From positions 41,015,336 to 41,079,335 of the forward strand of contig OZ038433.1 of the NCBI GenBank assembly GCA_964036275.1: 64,000 nt of DNA, in the 5' to 3' direction. The DNA is from Litoditis marina (lineage: Eukaryota > Nematoda > Chromadorea > Rhabditida > Rhabditidae). The notes under the pieces were generated by a model. The model was not told the DNA's origin. It saw only the letters and a list, made by a program, of their open reading frames with translations, and did no database searches. Every line of letters starts with the position of its first letter. Within the stretch, counting starts at the first letter, position 1. This document shows, one piece after another, positions 12,842-24,382 of the stretch. The position numbers were made by a program, and so were the translations under genes.

Positions 12842-15800
12842 TTACACGAGAAGATGCAAGACGATCAGCTGGACGGCCAGAAAGAGCGAAATAGAAACCG
12901 AAGAGTTCCCTGAAAAAAATGATTATAAAAGAATAGTACCGGAGAATGACACTGAACAGCCCAGTAATATGTGTACCGTTTAAATGGTCTTTACAGTTTA
13001 CAAGTGGACTTGGACAGCGTGCCAATTAGGCTGATTTTTCATCGTACACTGCCAAGGGCCTCTCATTGGTCTGGGAATCTCGTGTTCCCTCAATTTTTCC
13101 CACCCGGGGCCCAAAACGGTGTTTTACCTCGCAACCCCTACTAATACGAAGAATTTGTTCGGGATCGCCTATTACCTAAAAGGAGTATTTTGTCCACAAT
13201 TTACAGTAAACTTGTATTGGTTGTTCTTCATCCTTTGACATCACAGAATCTCTGAGAAACAGCCATCCAAAAGTCTTGGCACCCTTCCAATGAGTCCAGT
13301 TGAAAAATGTGGTCTATACAAAATCTGTAGATAGGTTCACACTATCTATCTTAAATGCGACGTACAACCTTTCAAAGTATGTAAAGAAACGTTGTATACA
13401 TAAATATAGTTCAAGAAACGAACTTACCGTACGACCGCCGTTGATATTCTATGTTCCTCACAGGAGACCAAGCATTCCCATCAGAAGATGGGCGAGGGAT
13501 ATCACGCATGCGTTGCACATGACCTCCCTGAAAAGATCCAAATAAAGATATCGTAAACTAACTTCTCACCTTGGCCAGATTTACATCGACGCATAGTTCA
13601 TAGTAATATTTCAGAACAATTACTATCCATTTACTTTTGAGAATTCCTAACTCGTGACAAATACACAACTATTCCGTTAGTTACACTGTGTAATTTACAC
13701 ATGCTCACTTTTTGTGTATCGCTTATGCTCACTTTTTTCGCCCTGATGGAAAACTATTCCATGTATGTGTGTAGGTCATAAAAACACCACAATCCGCAAA
13801 CCAATACGAAAGCGAATGTTTTTGGCCGGTTTTCCTCAACTTTGATCAGACTTCAACTAAGTCTAAACAAATATTGCAAGAAGAGTGTCTTTTTTTCCGG
13901 CAATACGTTCATAAGATAACAGTTCCCCCGAAATGCACTAAAAAGATAAAAAACCGTTTATGTTTCGCAAGTTCGCGCATAAATGTCCAAACCTGGACCA
14001 GGAATGAGGACGTAGCCTAAAAAGCTCAGCACGTACCCTTGAAAGGATTGGCATCTGTTCTTTCTGGTTTAGTCGGTCGGGGGTGCTACCGTATGCGTCA
14101 TTCAGCTGTCTAGGTTGGTTGTAGGCGGGTGCGTAGTACGGTAGCGAAGACGGTAGGTGCGGGAAAGGGTGGGCTCCAAAGGCTAGTTTCTCCGGGGAAA
14201 TAGGCTGAAAATATGAGAATCGAAGATAGAAAGTTATTAGATACAGCCTCTCTGCGAGAACATTGTTGGAATCATACTCCAGTAAAGTTTTCCGATTAGT
14301 CAGCATAAATCGAAAAACGGACCATCAGTTAGCCGAAAACGAGTAAATTTGTATATTTATGATGCAAATGCGTTTGATGTGTTTGAATCTAGAAACGGAC
14401 ACTTTTCTGCCGGATAGTAAAACCAATAATATACTACAACATGTCGAGGTTCATAAACAGCGGAACATGGAGACTAAAACCATACTGTTGGATGTTTGGA
14501 ACAGTAACAATTTCATTAGAAATAGTTTGATCTCAGATACACCAAAGCAACCAGACGTATAGTCTGTTTCACGAAACAATAGCCCTCTACAGTGAGATAA
14601 TAGAACTTTCAAGTGAATTTATCATATCTTGTAGGTGTTGTACATAGTTTAAACTCTGTGATTTAGTTTTCCACTTCGGGTACTACAAGCATACAAAAAA
14701 GTGATTCTTACATCCTGTTTGTTGATCAGAGAAATGCTTTTGAGTTTTTGAAAGATTACTGTAGAAAGTCATCGATTGGTGAAACGAACTATATACAACC
14801 CTAAACGACGTCTGAATTTTGGTCACCCAAAATTCATGAAAAACTCCAAAAATTCAGATAATCACCCAAAAATTCGCCAAAATTTGGTTATTATCTGGAT
14901 TTTGAACAAAAAAATATCACTTTGATCACCCAAAAAATAAATAGTTACACCATTTTTGGTTCTGTTTCTGTCACCCAGAATTCAGAGAGTCGTCCAATAA
15001 TTGTAAACTTCTGAAGCAACGATAATAAGCAAGCATCACAAATAAATACAAACTGACAAAGCGTTTTCGCCTACAGTAATTTTGCAATTAAACTTGTATT
15101 GAGCTCTGTCGACGAAGTTTTCGTGGTGGGACACTGCCACTGCAATTTGCACTGCCACTGCAATTTGGTATGGTCAGAGCACTATTTTGCTGCGTATCGC
15201 ACATATTTCACGCTAATCTTCGTTATTTGTTAAAGCTGTAGATGAGAACGCAGTGCTGAGTACAGGGCTGGAGTGCAGTCCCATCTATATCCATTGAAGA
15301 AATAGACCCCTAGTTCCGCTATCCGGACCCTTTTAAAGTAACTTGTCCTAGACACCTCCTTTTAAATTTTGAAAAAATACAATTTATGGTTCGTGAGTAC
15401 CTGAACAGGCTGTCGTATTGGCTGATTATCCTGGGCCGCCAGGGCTTGCCATCTGACTGAAGGGGGTGCAGGGATCGTCCGAGAATGGGTGGGATGCTGT
15501 AAATGAACTTAAATTGAAAAAATCATACTTTAACAAAACAAAATTCTTTACAGAAACGAAAAAAAAAGTCCTTACAGGATGTTCCTATGATGTATGAGTT
15601 ATCTGTAGAGAAAAAAATAGCATCATTCACTTAAACAGTAAAATCTTGAAACAAGGACTATTATTCAATCAAAAATTGGTTCTCAGATCTCAGAGAATGT
15701 GGAATGTCTGGCGTTCACGGTTGCAAACTTACTAGAGCATCGGTGGTAATTTCTCCGAGCGGCACTGCACTGTCTCGTGAAACCACGTTCAACTGAAAAT

Positions 15801-18316
15801 AAAGTACTTGTCAAGCAGTACCGAATAAGCTTTGATTTTGAGATTCATGAACATACAGATATAATACACTTGGGACTTGGTTAATGACAGGTGTGAGATA
15901 GTTGAATTTTTTTAGAAAAGGAAATGCGGATCAGTGCACGGTATGGATTTGGACAAGCTGGTCTCATGTTCCAGCAGGGTTGTCGGAACAGTTTGAGAAA
16001 AGTTTGAGAAAAAGAAGTCCTTCTCACTAATATACGGCAAACTGCCCGATTTTCGATGCAAATTGATAATGTTCACCGTATATGAGGCAGAATCGGGTTC
16101 ATTTTTTTGTATAAATACAACAATTTACTGGTGTATGGCTGATACCGACTCACAACTAGCTTGAGGTTCAGTCGGCGGCAGTAGAAATCAATGGGATATT
16201 GAGTGGGACCAGCTGGCATTGCTGAAATAGTAGTATTTGATAGAATAGCTACTATACCAGAAATACTGGAAATTTCGGGATTGAGCTAGGAAAAGAATCA
16301 GTTTCAAACATAAACCGCCGAAAGTCTCAGATTGGTTTTGGACACTTGCGACCCCTGAACCCCTCAATCTTTTTTAAGCCGCAAACCCTCCAAAACTGCG
16401 ATTTTGGCTTGTAATTTGTTTATTTACAGCCAATTATGTATGAAAAAAGTAAATTTTTAACTCACGACCCCTTTTTTCTACATGAAATTGTTTGTGACCC
16501 TCTATCCCATATGAGGCCTTGGCGGTGTATGGTTTCAAATCAAACCACTTCTAATCACACCTCCCAACCATATTCTTTATTCGTGCAAAATTGGTTAAAT
16601 AGTCGGAAAAATTAGAAAACGGGCTATTTTATGTTCAATCCGGGAACATTTGGACATTTCCGAAGCAGAAGCCAAATTTGATTCAAATTCCATGATTCGG
16701 AAAACGGCTTCCTGAATTCAAAGCAGGATTCGCTGTGTTATTTTTCTTTATTCCACACATGAGGTCACTTTGATTTATTTTTAGTGAGCCGCATCCTGTA
16801 CACCATCATTAATAAATCCAGAAACTGCACAGAATTAACTCATAGACATTCTATCTGTACGGATTGAAATTAAACCTGAAAAAACCAACGGAAAATTCAG
16901 ATTACAAGTGCAATATTTCCCCGATTCCTAGCTTCAGGATCGAATGCCTCAGCTGAGTCGATTAATGCCTACCAATTATGTAATACGTTCCAACTGGCCA
17001 CAACAGGTCGTTGGCTCCAGCAGACATGGTCTTCATCACTTTTCTTATCTGAAAATGAGCTCGTGATGAGGAAAAATAAGAATTCAGAATCAGCATAGGC
17101 GAGTTAGGTGTGTTTGTGTAATTGGACTGATGATGAGTGAATACATACCATACACAAGAACGCGAAGGACCAACACACTTTGAATGAGATTATCAGTGAA
17201 ACTACCAAATTCTTGAAACTGCACCGTAAGTTGGAGTGAGATTCATTCATAATTGATGTATGATGACTCATATATTCATTGTGGCATTGTGCTTTAAAAT
17301 TTCACAAGTATTGTGTAAAATCGCCTACTATTTTCATAATTCATAACTTAAAAAGTGAAGTGATTACCAAAGCCCACCGATTACCCATGATCGACCAGAA
17401 CCACCATTCAACGGCGTTTATAAAATAATTTTCAACACTCATTTACATTTTGATTATACATTATTTTGTATTTGGAAACTAGCCATGTCATTATCTGCTT
17501 ACCGATTTCGACCCGCCTCCCCCACATGTACCGATGTCTGCGCTCGACATATTCCGTTCACAGTTATTCATTTCTTCCTCACTGACCTGAACAGGTACAA
17601 TTAACAACTAGAAACACACTGGTAATAAGTGAAATACCAGAATAACTAAGACACGGAACAGTCTGCCGTCTGAAAAGTTGGTGATATGGTGATCGTCAGA
17701 ATTCATGAATTCATGATGAATGCAGAATAACAAAATTTAAATTGACATATTTTATCGAAGAACGGCAAAGTCGCAAAGGGTTTCATATCGAAGTAATATC
17801 TACCTTACTGCAATACTAGCGTATAGGCAAGCCGTCGGTAAGCATATTATGATAGGTGTCAAGGGCTCAATAGTTTACAAGAATCTACCACTGAATGCAG
17901 CTGTGTTCGCCTACTTGAATGACGTAGGAAGAAATGCAATACTAAACCCTTTGATCATATAAACGAACCAGATAGAACGTGACCCTGTCAATGTTGCTGC
18001 AGTTCAACTCCAACCCCTCGCCATGTCGGAGAGTCACCCGCGCTGCACCATTGTTGAACCTGAGGTAGAGAAAAGATTGTTATTTATCCAATTATAGAAA
18101 TGCTACGAGAGAGCAGGGAGAAGTTAGTTTTGAAGGTGTAACTCACCACGTTGAGTTCGGATTCCAATCTATGCTAACACCGGATCCAGCAGGTACACCT
18201 TCACACAGACTGGTGATATGCAGAAGAATGAGAACGAGGGTGAAGGGAGAGAAGAAATGAAAAACGCGGAGAAGGTTGGAGAGGGACCTCCGCCTACTCC
18301 AACCGGGAAACAACAT
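12842..18316 (-). CDS. efn: ephrin 2, divergent GPI-anchored ephrin with long stalk
   Basis: Ten exons read from high to low coordinates: 18147-18316, 17969-18059, 17503-17586, 16973-17048, 16154-16221, 15733-15792, 15401-15496, 14037-14204, 13428-13527, 12842-12909. They close to 981 nt, 326 aa. ATG follows TTTCAG directly. Residues 1-39 contain a hydrophobic signal segment (FTLVLILLHITSL). SIDWNPNST opens the ephrin domain; cysteines C77, C96, C108 and C155 and WPVGTYYII match the fold. After about 184 comes a Pro/Gln/Tyr-rich stalk of roughly 120 aa, absent from ephrin 1, then GNSSVSISLFLAVQLIVLHL, a GPI signal ending at the stop. The NTDH motif is lost. Length and divergence recall C. elegans EFN-4, but I cannot prove orthology. 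Donor of exon 2 is GTTCG. A stop-containing microexon lies at 15576-15602. The gene is convergent with ephrin 1. Confidence 0.87.
14558..14795 (+). mobile_element. MITE copy 2, TATAGTCTGTTTCAC family (238 bp)
   Basis: Begins TATAGTCTGTTTCACG and ends GGTGAAACGAACTATA, a 15-bp imperfect terminal inverted repeat. It is a copy of the element at 7778-8013 and lies in ephrin 2 between exons 15401-15496 and 14037-14204. A third, damaged terminus is at about 21754. Confidence 0.78.
14815..15010. repeat. cluster of CACCCAAAA motifs
   Basis: CACCCAAAAATTC-type words recur five times with varied spacing in ephrin 2 intron sequence. It looks like a decayed repeat; no ends are definable. Confidence 0.4.
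15130..15167 (+). repeat. 18-bp tandem duplication
   Basis: ACTGCCACTGCAATTTG is repeated twice in tandem inside ephrin 2 intron sequence. Confidence 0.85.
15576..15602 (-). other. candidate stop-containing microexon of ephrin 2
   Basis: On the minus strand a 27-nt segment is bounded by a strong acceptor (TTTTCTCTACAG) and a strong donor (GTAAGGAC). It lies between two phase-0 exons, so it could be included without a frameshift, but its sixth codon is TAG. Inclusion would end the protein after the ephrin domain and remove the stalk and GPI signal. No transcript evidence is available. Confidence 0.4.
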
Positions 18317-18513
18317 CTGAAAGTGAACGAATGACAACGTAAAAGGAATACAATTTGTCCAACGGAGACTCAATATGGAGAAATTGAAGCACAGAATTAG
18401 AAATTAAGTCCGTTATTGTGAATTATCTTGATTACGCGACAAAAAATTATTGTGGCCAATTCCACAAGGAACCCGGTATTTCGTTAACCCTCTCAGTTGT
18501 TGTCCGAGCAGAG

Positions 18514-18523
18514 GGGGGGGGGG
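18514..18523 (+). repeat. G run
   Basis: A run of about ten G in an otherwise AT-rich intergenic stretch upstream of ephrin 2. Confidence 0.85.
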
Positions 18524-18721
18524 ATTTGTCCGTAAACCAAGACTCTTTTAAACAAATTATCTTACTTTTTGTAGGATTCCATTCTAATATTCTAAACCTA
18601 TCACGAGGTGATAAGAGAAGACAAGAGGTGATAAGAGTCACGAGGTTAACACTAAGCGAAAAGAAACCGGAAATATGATAGGTTTTGCACTACACCAGTA
18701 TAAGATTGATGTCTCTTCCAG

Positions 18722-18846
18722 ACCCTGAACACAGTTCCCCGCAACAACGTCGCCGCCACCATCGACCAAACATGATGAGCTTACACACAACCCCTAAGAT
18801 GCCGGCGGTCTTCGGCTATAGTACATTATATAGAATACTTCCCTAA
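18722..18846 (+). other. GC-rich island, possible exon of unknown gene
   Basis: GC content rises sharply here against AT-rich surroundings. On the plus strand a TCTTCCAG acceptor at 18714-18721 precedes an open frame of about 40 codons (PEHSSPQQRRRHHRP then MPAVFGYSTLYRILP) ending at TAA 18844-18846. I found no matching upstream exon. On the minus strand it could instead be an upstream exon or promoter of ephrin 2, whose first coding exon begins about 400 nt away. Function unknown. Confidence 0.25.
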
Positions 18847-20348
18847 CTCATTTCAAGTACTATCTTAAAGGAAAAATGAACGAATAACAAAAATAATTGA
18901 TTGAGAAAACCTCAACGAAATCGGAGACGTTTGCGTAAAAATGAGTACGCAGAAAACTGGCCCAGTCCACCGTAAGAAAAAATCCTTTGCTAAAATTTGA
19001 CTATAAAAACACCTACTGGTCATAAAATGCAGTTAATTTATGGTCCATGTATCGTCTCTAATGACCCAGACAGTTCAGATGTGTACAATAAACATTTGTA
19101 AGGAGCAGCTGGAACGGGCGGGCCAGACAAGACATTATCATGCGGGTTTACAGGCTCAATTAGCAGACTAAACTCTCTGAACATAGAATATTACTCGGAA
19201 ACATGTGAAAACTTTGTTAATACAGGAGACATGCTTGAGGTTATGCATCATCGCGATATTCAAGAGTTGAGAACTGTCTTCTCAAAATTTTCGGTTCATA
19301 ATAGTCATTTACCCAAATAAAAAAAACTGGGGTGTCAATTTACGCGACGAAATCGGTTGTTCAAATTTAGCAATGGAATGTAGTTCGATTTTGCAGGGCC
19401 GTACAGTATTCTTCTGTGTGCGGATACTTGGGTACCCACTGTATATTTCAGTTCCTCACTATCGAAACTCACACTATGAGTTTACTTGTGTGAAGAAGTA
19501 GTGCGAACACATATACAAGAACTACAACTGCTAGAAATATAATAAGTAAGAGAATGTAGTAACAAGAGTCGAGAGTTAGATTTTCTAGAAATAAGGAGCG
19601 GCAAAGGGACACATATACACGAGGAAATGATGTGAGACATGACCAGCTGCTTGTCTGACTTCTTTCAAAAAGAGTACACTTCCACATCTGGCAGTCTGAA
19701 TGAAGGCAAATACTGTATGCTATTCTAGGTCTGGTAAACAATTCTGGGAAGTCAAACCAAATTATACTAAATTTACACGAAATACAAGCATTTTGAACAG
19801 AAATATACACCATGTGAAAACTGGTGCAGGATGGACGAGACAAATAATTTGATTTTCTGTGTTTGCGTTATGATCTACGGTAAAATTGTATTGAGGAGCG
19901 CAAATTCTAGTGGAGAAACCATAGACAGTACAGTTGCACTTAATAGGGGTGTATTATTACATGTAACAAGTTTAAAGATACGACAACCGTAGCATGTTAG
20001 ATATAATTACGGTGTACCTCACAAGTAATCTGCTGTGAAATGATGAGCACACTAGGAAATGATGACTTTGCACAACATGTTACACTCAATAAACTTGAAC
20101 TCGGACAAACGAAATAATGACAAACTCATTAGGAGATGAATGAAAAGTTTCCAGACTAGGAAGAGGCACTGCACAATCAATCTTGGTACTGAATATTTTC
20201 CCCAGGTGCTGCGGTTTCGTTGCCATTTGCATAAACCGCACTGACTAATCAACAACAAACAAGTGTGGGAAAACAGGTGACTCAAACTTTTCATTGAGAA
20301 AACGATTGAATGGTTGAATATACTAGTAGTAGATTGAATAGCCAAATA

Positions 20349-20460
20349 AAGTTAGCATTCTAATGAGGAATTGTGCACTTTGTCATTGCACGTTTCTGAT
20401 TTCTGCTGTATATAACATGTTTCACGTGACTGTGCGATTGACTAACAGTATACTGAACTG
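20349..20460 (+). repeat. 100-bp dispersed repeat, best plus-strand copy
   Basis: Begins GTTAGCATTCTAATG, carries TGCACGTTTCTGA and TTTCACGTGAC (an E-box) and ends CTAACAGTATA. Other copies: 2146-2236 and 22325-22395 on this strand, 33015-33112 and 57361-57465 reversed. Confidence 0.75.
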
Positions 20461-22980
20461 TATAACTTTTTCTACGAAGCATCGTTTGACGGATGTTTTG
20501 CTTTGTGCGAGTAAACAATGGCATGTTGTGGTAGAGTATGGGAATGGAGATCTTTTCACGCCACGTGTATACTATGTGTCAAACAAACGTGGGTAGCTAC
20601 AGTATGAAATCATATTTCCTAATCAAGACTTTTCGATTCTCCTAGTCAGCTAGAACCCACTATTGTATCGACCTGGACGAGAGAATGAGCAGGTCAGACG
20701 AGACGCAGACTCTCTCAAACTGTCTGCGGTCTCAATGACCTCCATGCTCTCTCGGTTTTGCAGATTTAGAGTTGCCACTTTTCAAAACAGTTCAATTTTC
20801 TCTCGTATCGATTTCAGGCTTATAAAGTTCACGTGAACTTGTTCCTTATTTTTCGACCATCTCTCTCAGTGGTGGTAAAAAACAAGTACACCGCCAGTAA
20901 ACATTTTCATGAGCAGGTTGTCTTTGTAATGATTTGCTGATCTCTAAGTGCACAATCGTCAAACAGTCAAACACATATAAGTGGTAACTAACATTGACTG
21001 CGGAGAAGAGAGGGTTATTCCATACTGCTCTTCGAACAGTTGAACACGAAAACCCAACCAGTGCTTTCTTATTTTCTTTATCACGTTCTCCCTTTCTCTC
21101 TCTCTTTTCGCTGCCCCATATTTATCTCTATCGCGCGTATCTCTCCTTCTCCATTTTCTCTCCCACTTATCTCTCTCTTTTTGCTCTACCTCTTTCTATT
21201 TCTCCAGCTTTCTCTTCCCCTCTTCCTCTCCTCCCGAAAGTTTCCTTCACTCTGGTCTTCAATCTATCTGATTTTAGATTTTCTCTATCATATTCACCTC
21301 TCCATCCATCTTCATTCATCCCCATTTTCTCGCTCCTCTGTAATCTTTTCGCAGGATGATTAATGGCATTCCTGCCTAGCTGAAACCATTCCCAGCTTGA
21401 GCAGAACCCGCAACCCACGTAGGATTGACGAGGACTGTATAATATCCTGCCAGATAAAGTAGATCAGACACTCATCCGTACGACAGTTTTGATCTGAGCT
21501 TTCACCCTTACTTTATGATAACTTTACATAATATACCTGAAAATGTGTGTAAGGTCTTTCACGTGAATTTGTAGATCACAGCGTCTAGTAAGAAGTAGGA
21601 TTTACAGTTTTCAAAACTAGAGTGGTTTTTCTGATTCGTGTTCACATAGCTCGCTTCTAATTCCACTGCGAATCGAAGTGATCGGTATTTGATCCTCCTA
21701 ATTGTTGTTGACCGGTACGAGCCACTCGACCTCCCCCATTGTATCTATTCCGCTATAGTCCGTTTCACCCCTCCCTTCACATTTACAGTATGCATCGTTA
21801 GCTTTAGAACACTTTTTAGATAGATAAAAGTGGTTGGGAAGTTTTCAAACTATTGTATGCACACCCTACACTCTAACCATCATCGGAAATCTGTGATTAT
21901 TGTAACGTCTACGGACATGTGATACAGAGAAAACTTAGTTTCTCGTTAAAAATTTATTTCTTTGAAAATGTAATTATTTACTTGTCGTTTATTCGGTATT
22001 TTTGATCGCACCAGTTTTCAACGTCGTATTTCTGCTTTGAGATAACAGTGATTGGAAGGAATGGAGGTAAACCACCGGCTTTAGTAGGTAAGTTTTTCTT
22101 CCGAAGAGGCTACCTACAAAATTATATTCGAAGAGTCTTGTGCGCTTTACACAATAATGCTTCCATGAATCAGCAGTAAGTATAGGAATTAATCTAGGTA
22201 GACGGAGAGGCCAGTAACTATGGTTATTTCGTTGCTTTGTGATGTGCTATTCGTTTTACTCCCGCTCATTTTGGGTGTGATCCTAAATTGTGCTGTGTAT
22301 CAAACTACAACTCAAGATAGATCGGAAACTATCATTGCACGTTTATGAATGCTGCTGTGTTTAACATGCAAAATTATGTATTTGACTATCAGTATAATTT
22401 ATTTTTGTGACGACGTGTTCTCATTTGTAAATGTGGCAGTCTATTCGAATAACTGCTGCTCTTCAGCTTTCTCCTCTCCGTCTCCCTCAATACTATGTTT
22501 CTCTGCATCTAGCTCTTTTCTCTGAATATCTTTCTTGCCCCTTCTATCCTCTCCGCTCTCTTTTTTCTTTAAGTGTTTCGACAACATTATTCGCATACGT
22601 GATTTTTCCTTCAGTTGTCAGTTACAGTCCTAAATAGAAATGACAATTCTCTCTACCGTATCAGCTAGGTTTGAAACAGAATACCAACTAATTCCAATAA
22701 TATAATCAGTAGGCAATCTGTATTGACGAAACTTATAACCGTAATATAAAATATTGTGTGTCGGACTTATGGCTGTGTGCATAAGCACCACAAGCAGATA
22801 AACGACGATTACTGGAATAGTGATATTATTACAGATGTTTATGTTTCTGCTGTGTGATGGTTTCTTGATTTGGTCGAACTGAGTGGTTAATAAAGTTGTA
22901 GTTTTTAATTTGAACATGTAATAGTTTTTAGTAAACTCACACAGTTGATTTAGGCAGTTTTTTTGATTCAGGCAGTTTTG

Positions 22981-23051
22981 TTTTGAATCACAGGTATTTC
23001 ATATCGAATGTACTTTTTTCGATATGAATGTTTAAAATACCTGTGATTCAG
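22981..23051. repeat. hairpin-forming inverted repeat
   Basis: GAATCACAGGTATTT near 22985 is matched exactly by AAATACCTGTGATTC ending at about 23049. A second pair, ATATCGAA and TTCGATAT, lies inside it. The right arm has an 8-nt bulge. Could be a tiny MITE or an RNA hairpin. Confidence 0.6.
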
Positions 23052-24370
23052 AATGCGAATTCTCGATTGTACACACATGGAAAATTCACTTCTACTTTCT
23101 TTATTTTAACAATATGTAGTATAATACTACGTTAGTCAAATTTATGAGATGAATGGGCTGTTTTGATGTGCTCGTTTTGAATGTATTGTCTTCTTATCTT
23201 TCAACTCTTATCTACAGACAATAACCCTAAGTATTGCAACCCCTTTTTATTTGGCGCTCACGTGTTTACTAGCTCGTGCCCGCAGGCTTTTTTCCATTTT
23301 GCAACACCCTCTCACTTCCGGAGGTTTTCACTAACTTGACAGTCTGCAGGCAGATCAATACGACAGTCTGCATCAATTCAAAATGAACTTGTACAGTAAG
23401 ATCTCAAACTTTCCAATAACTTGTATCAAAACATCGATTTTTTGAAATTGGTTTTGTGTAGGTCTTCTAATATTTATAGGTGCATCAAAAATCTTCTTCT
23501 TCCAAAACATTACCCGGGTAAAGACAAACTGTTGGTTTGATATTCATTCTGTTAGAACACCCCAGTAATAAAAAAAGAACTTTGTATTTTTAGTTGTAAA
23601 AGTTAATTCTCGTTCTCACTTCTGCACCCAGTTCTGTTCGTTTTCAATCTGTGATCATCCACCGCAATGTGATGTGCGACCCCGATTTGATTGATTACTG
23701 TGACTGATTGAAAGGCACTTTTCTTGTTTTTTCACCTGTCACCAGGTTGACATACGACTTCTACAGCCGTGACACATTCCGAAAACAGCACATTCAAGGC
23801 ACTTTTTCTCAAATCCGCTTTCTAGAATACGTGTATTCAGTAGAGAATTCACGTGTATCCAAACAGTGAATCTGACAGTTTGAATGCTTTCAAATACAGA
23901 AAACTCAACAAAATATGGTAGACCTGTTGTTGCGAAGTTACGATTCAGTACTTTAGGTAGCGAGATTTCAGTAGAATAAGGTGGTAAGTCTATACTGCTC
24001 TACTCAAAAGAGACCAAACATAGTTTTGTTCTTAACCAGAGATGTAGTTCATGAGCTTTTTCAAGTATTCCTTTAGAAAATATGTGACGAATCTCGTGAT
24101 GATCACTCATGGAACTGTTTGAGATTATCTCACGAGCCATTGCTGGATTCCCTCGCTTCACCTCGAGTTACCCTTTTATACGCTCATGTGATCGCTACAA
24201 TGATCTGTGAATGTTAGCACAGTATGTGCATAGATTAGTTGTTAATTGCACGAATTCATTATTAACGTAGTTTCCATGCTTTATTACGGATAATATAAGA
24301 TAAATGTTTTTACTAAGCACTCTGATTTTGTTGGTTATTGAGTTATTGTAATATTTCGTGAACGATCTCT

Positions 24371-24382
24371 ATTTCAGTGACA
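24371..24382 (+). promoter_or_regulatory. candidate trans-splice acceptor of SLC2-like gene
   Basis: ATTTCAG ending at 24377 stands 5 nt before ATG 24383, the same layout as at ephrin 1. Confidence 0.55.

Larger units (their letters stand above)
18850..24380. other. intergenic region without recognised genes
   Basis: No exon chain with family resemblance was found on either strand. The region holds two copies of the 100-bp dispersed repeat (20349-20460 and about 22325-22395), a CT-rich block (21087-21360), a damaged MITE end (about 21754) and a hairpin (22981-23051). A minus-strand open frame at 19469-19843 with a hydrophobic end is not supported by anything else. Confidence 0.55.

Noticed and set aside
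19469..19843. 124-aa minus-strand frame with hydrophobic C-terminus
   Set aside because: AT-rich random composition, no start context, no neighbours that join in phase, no family resemblance.
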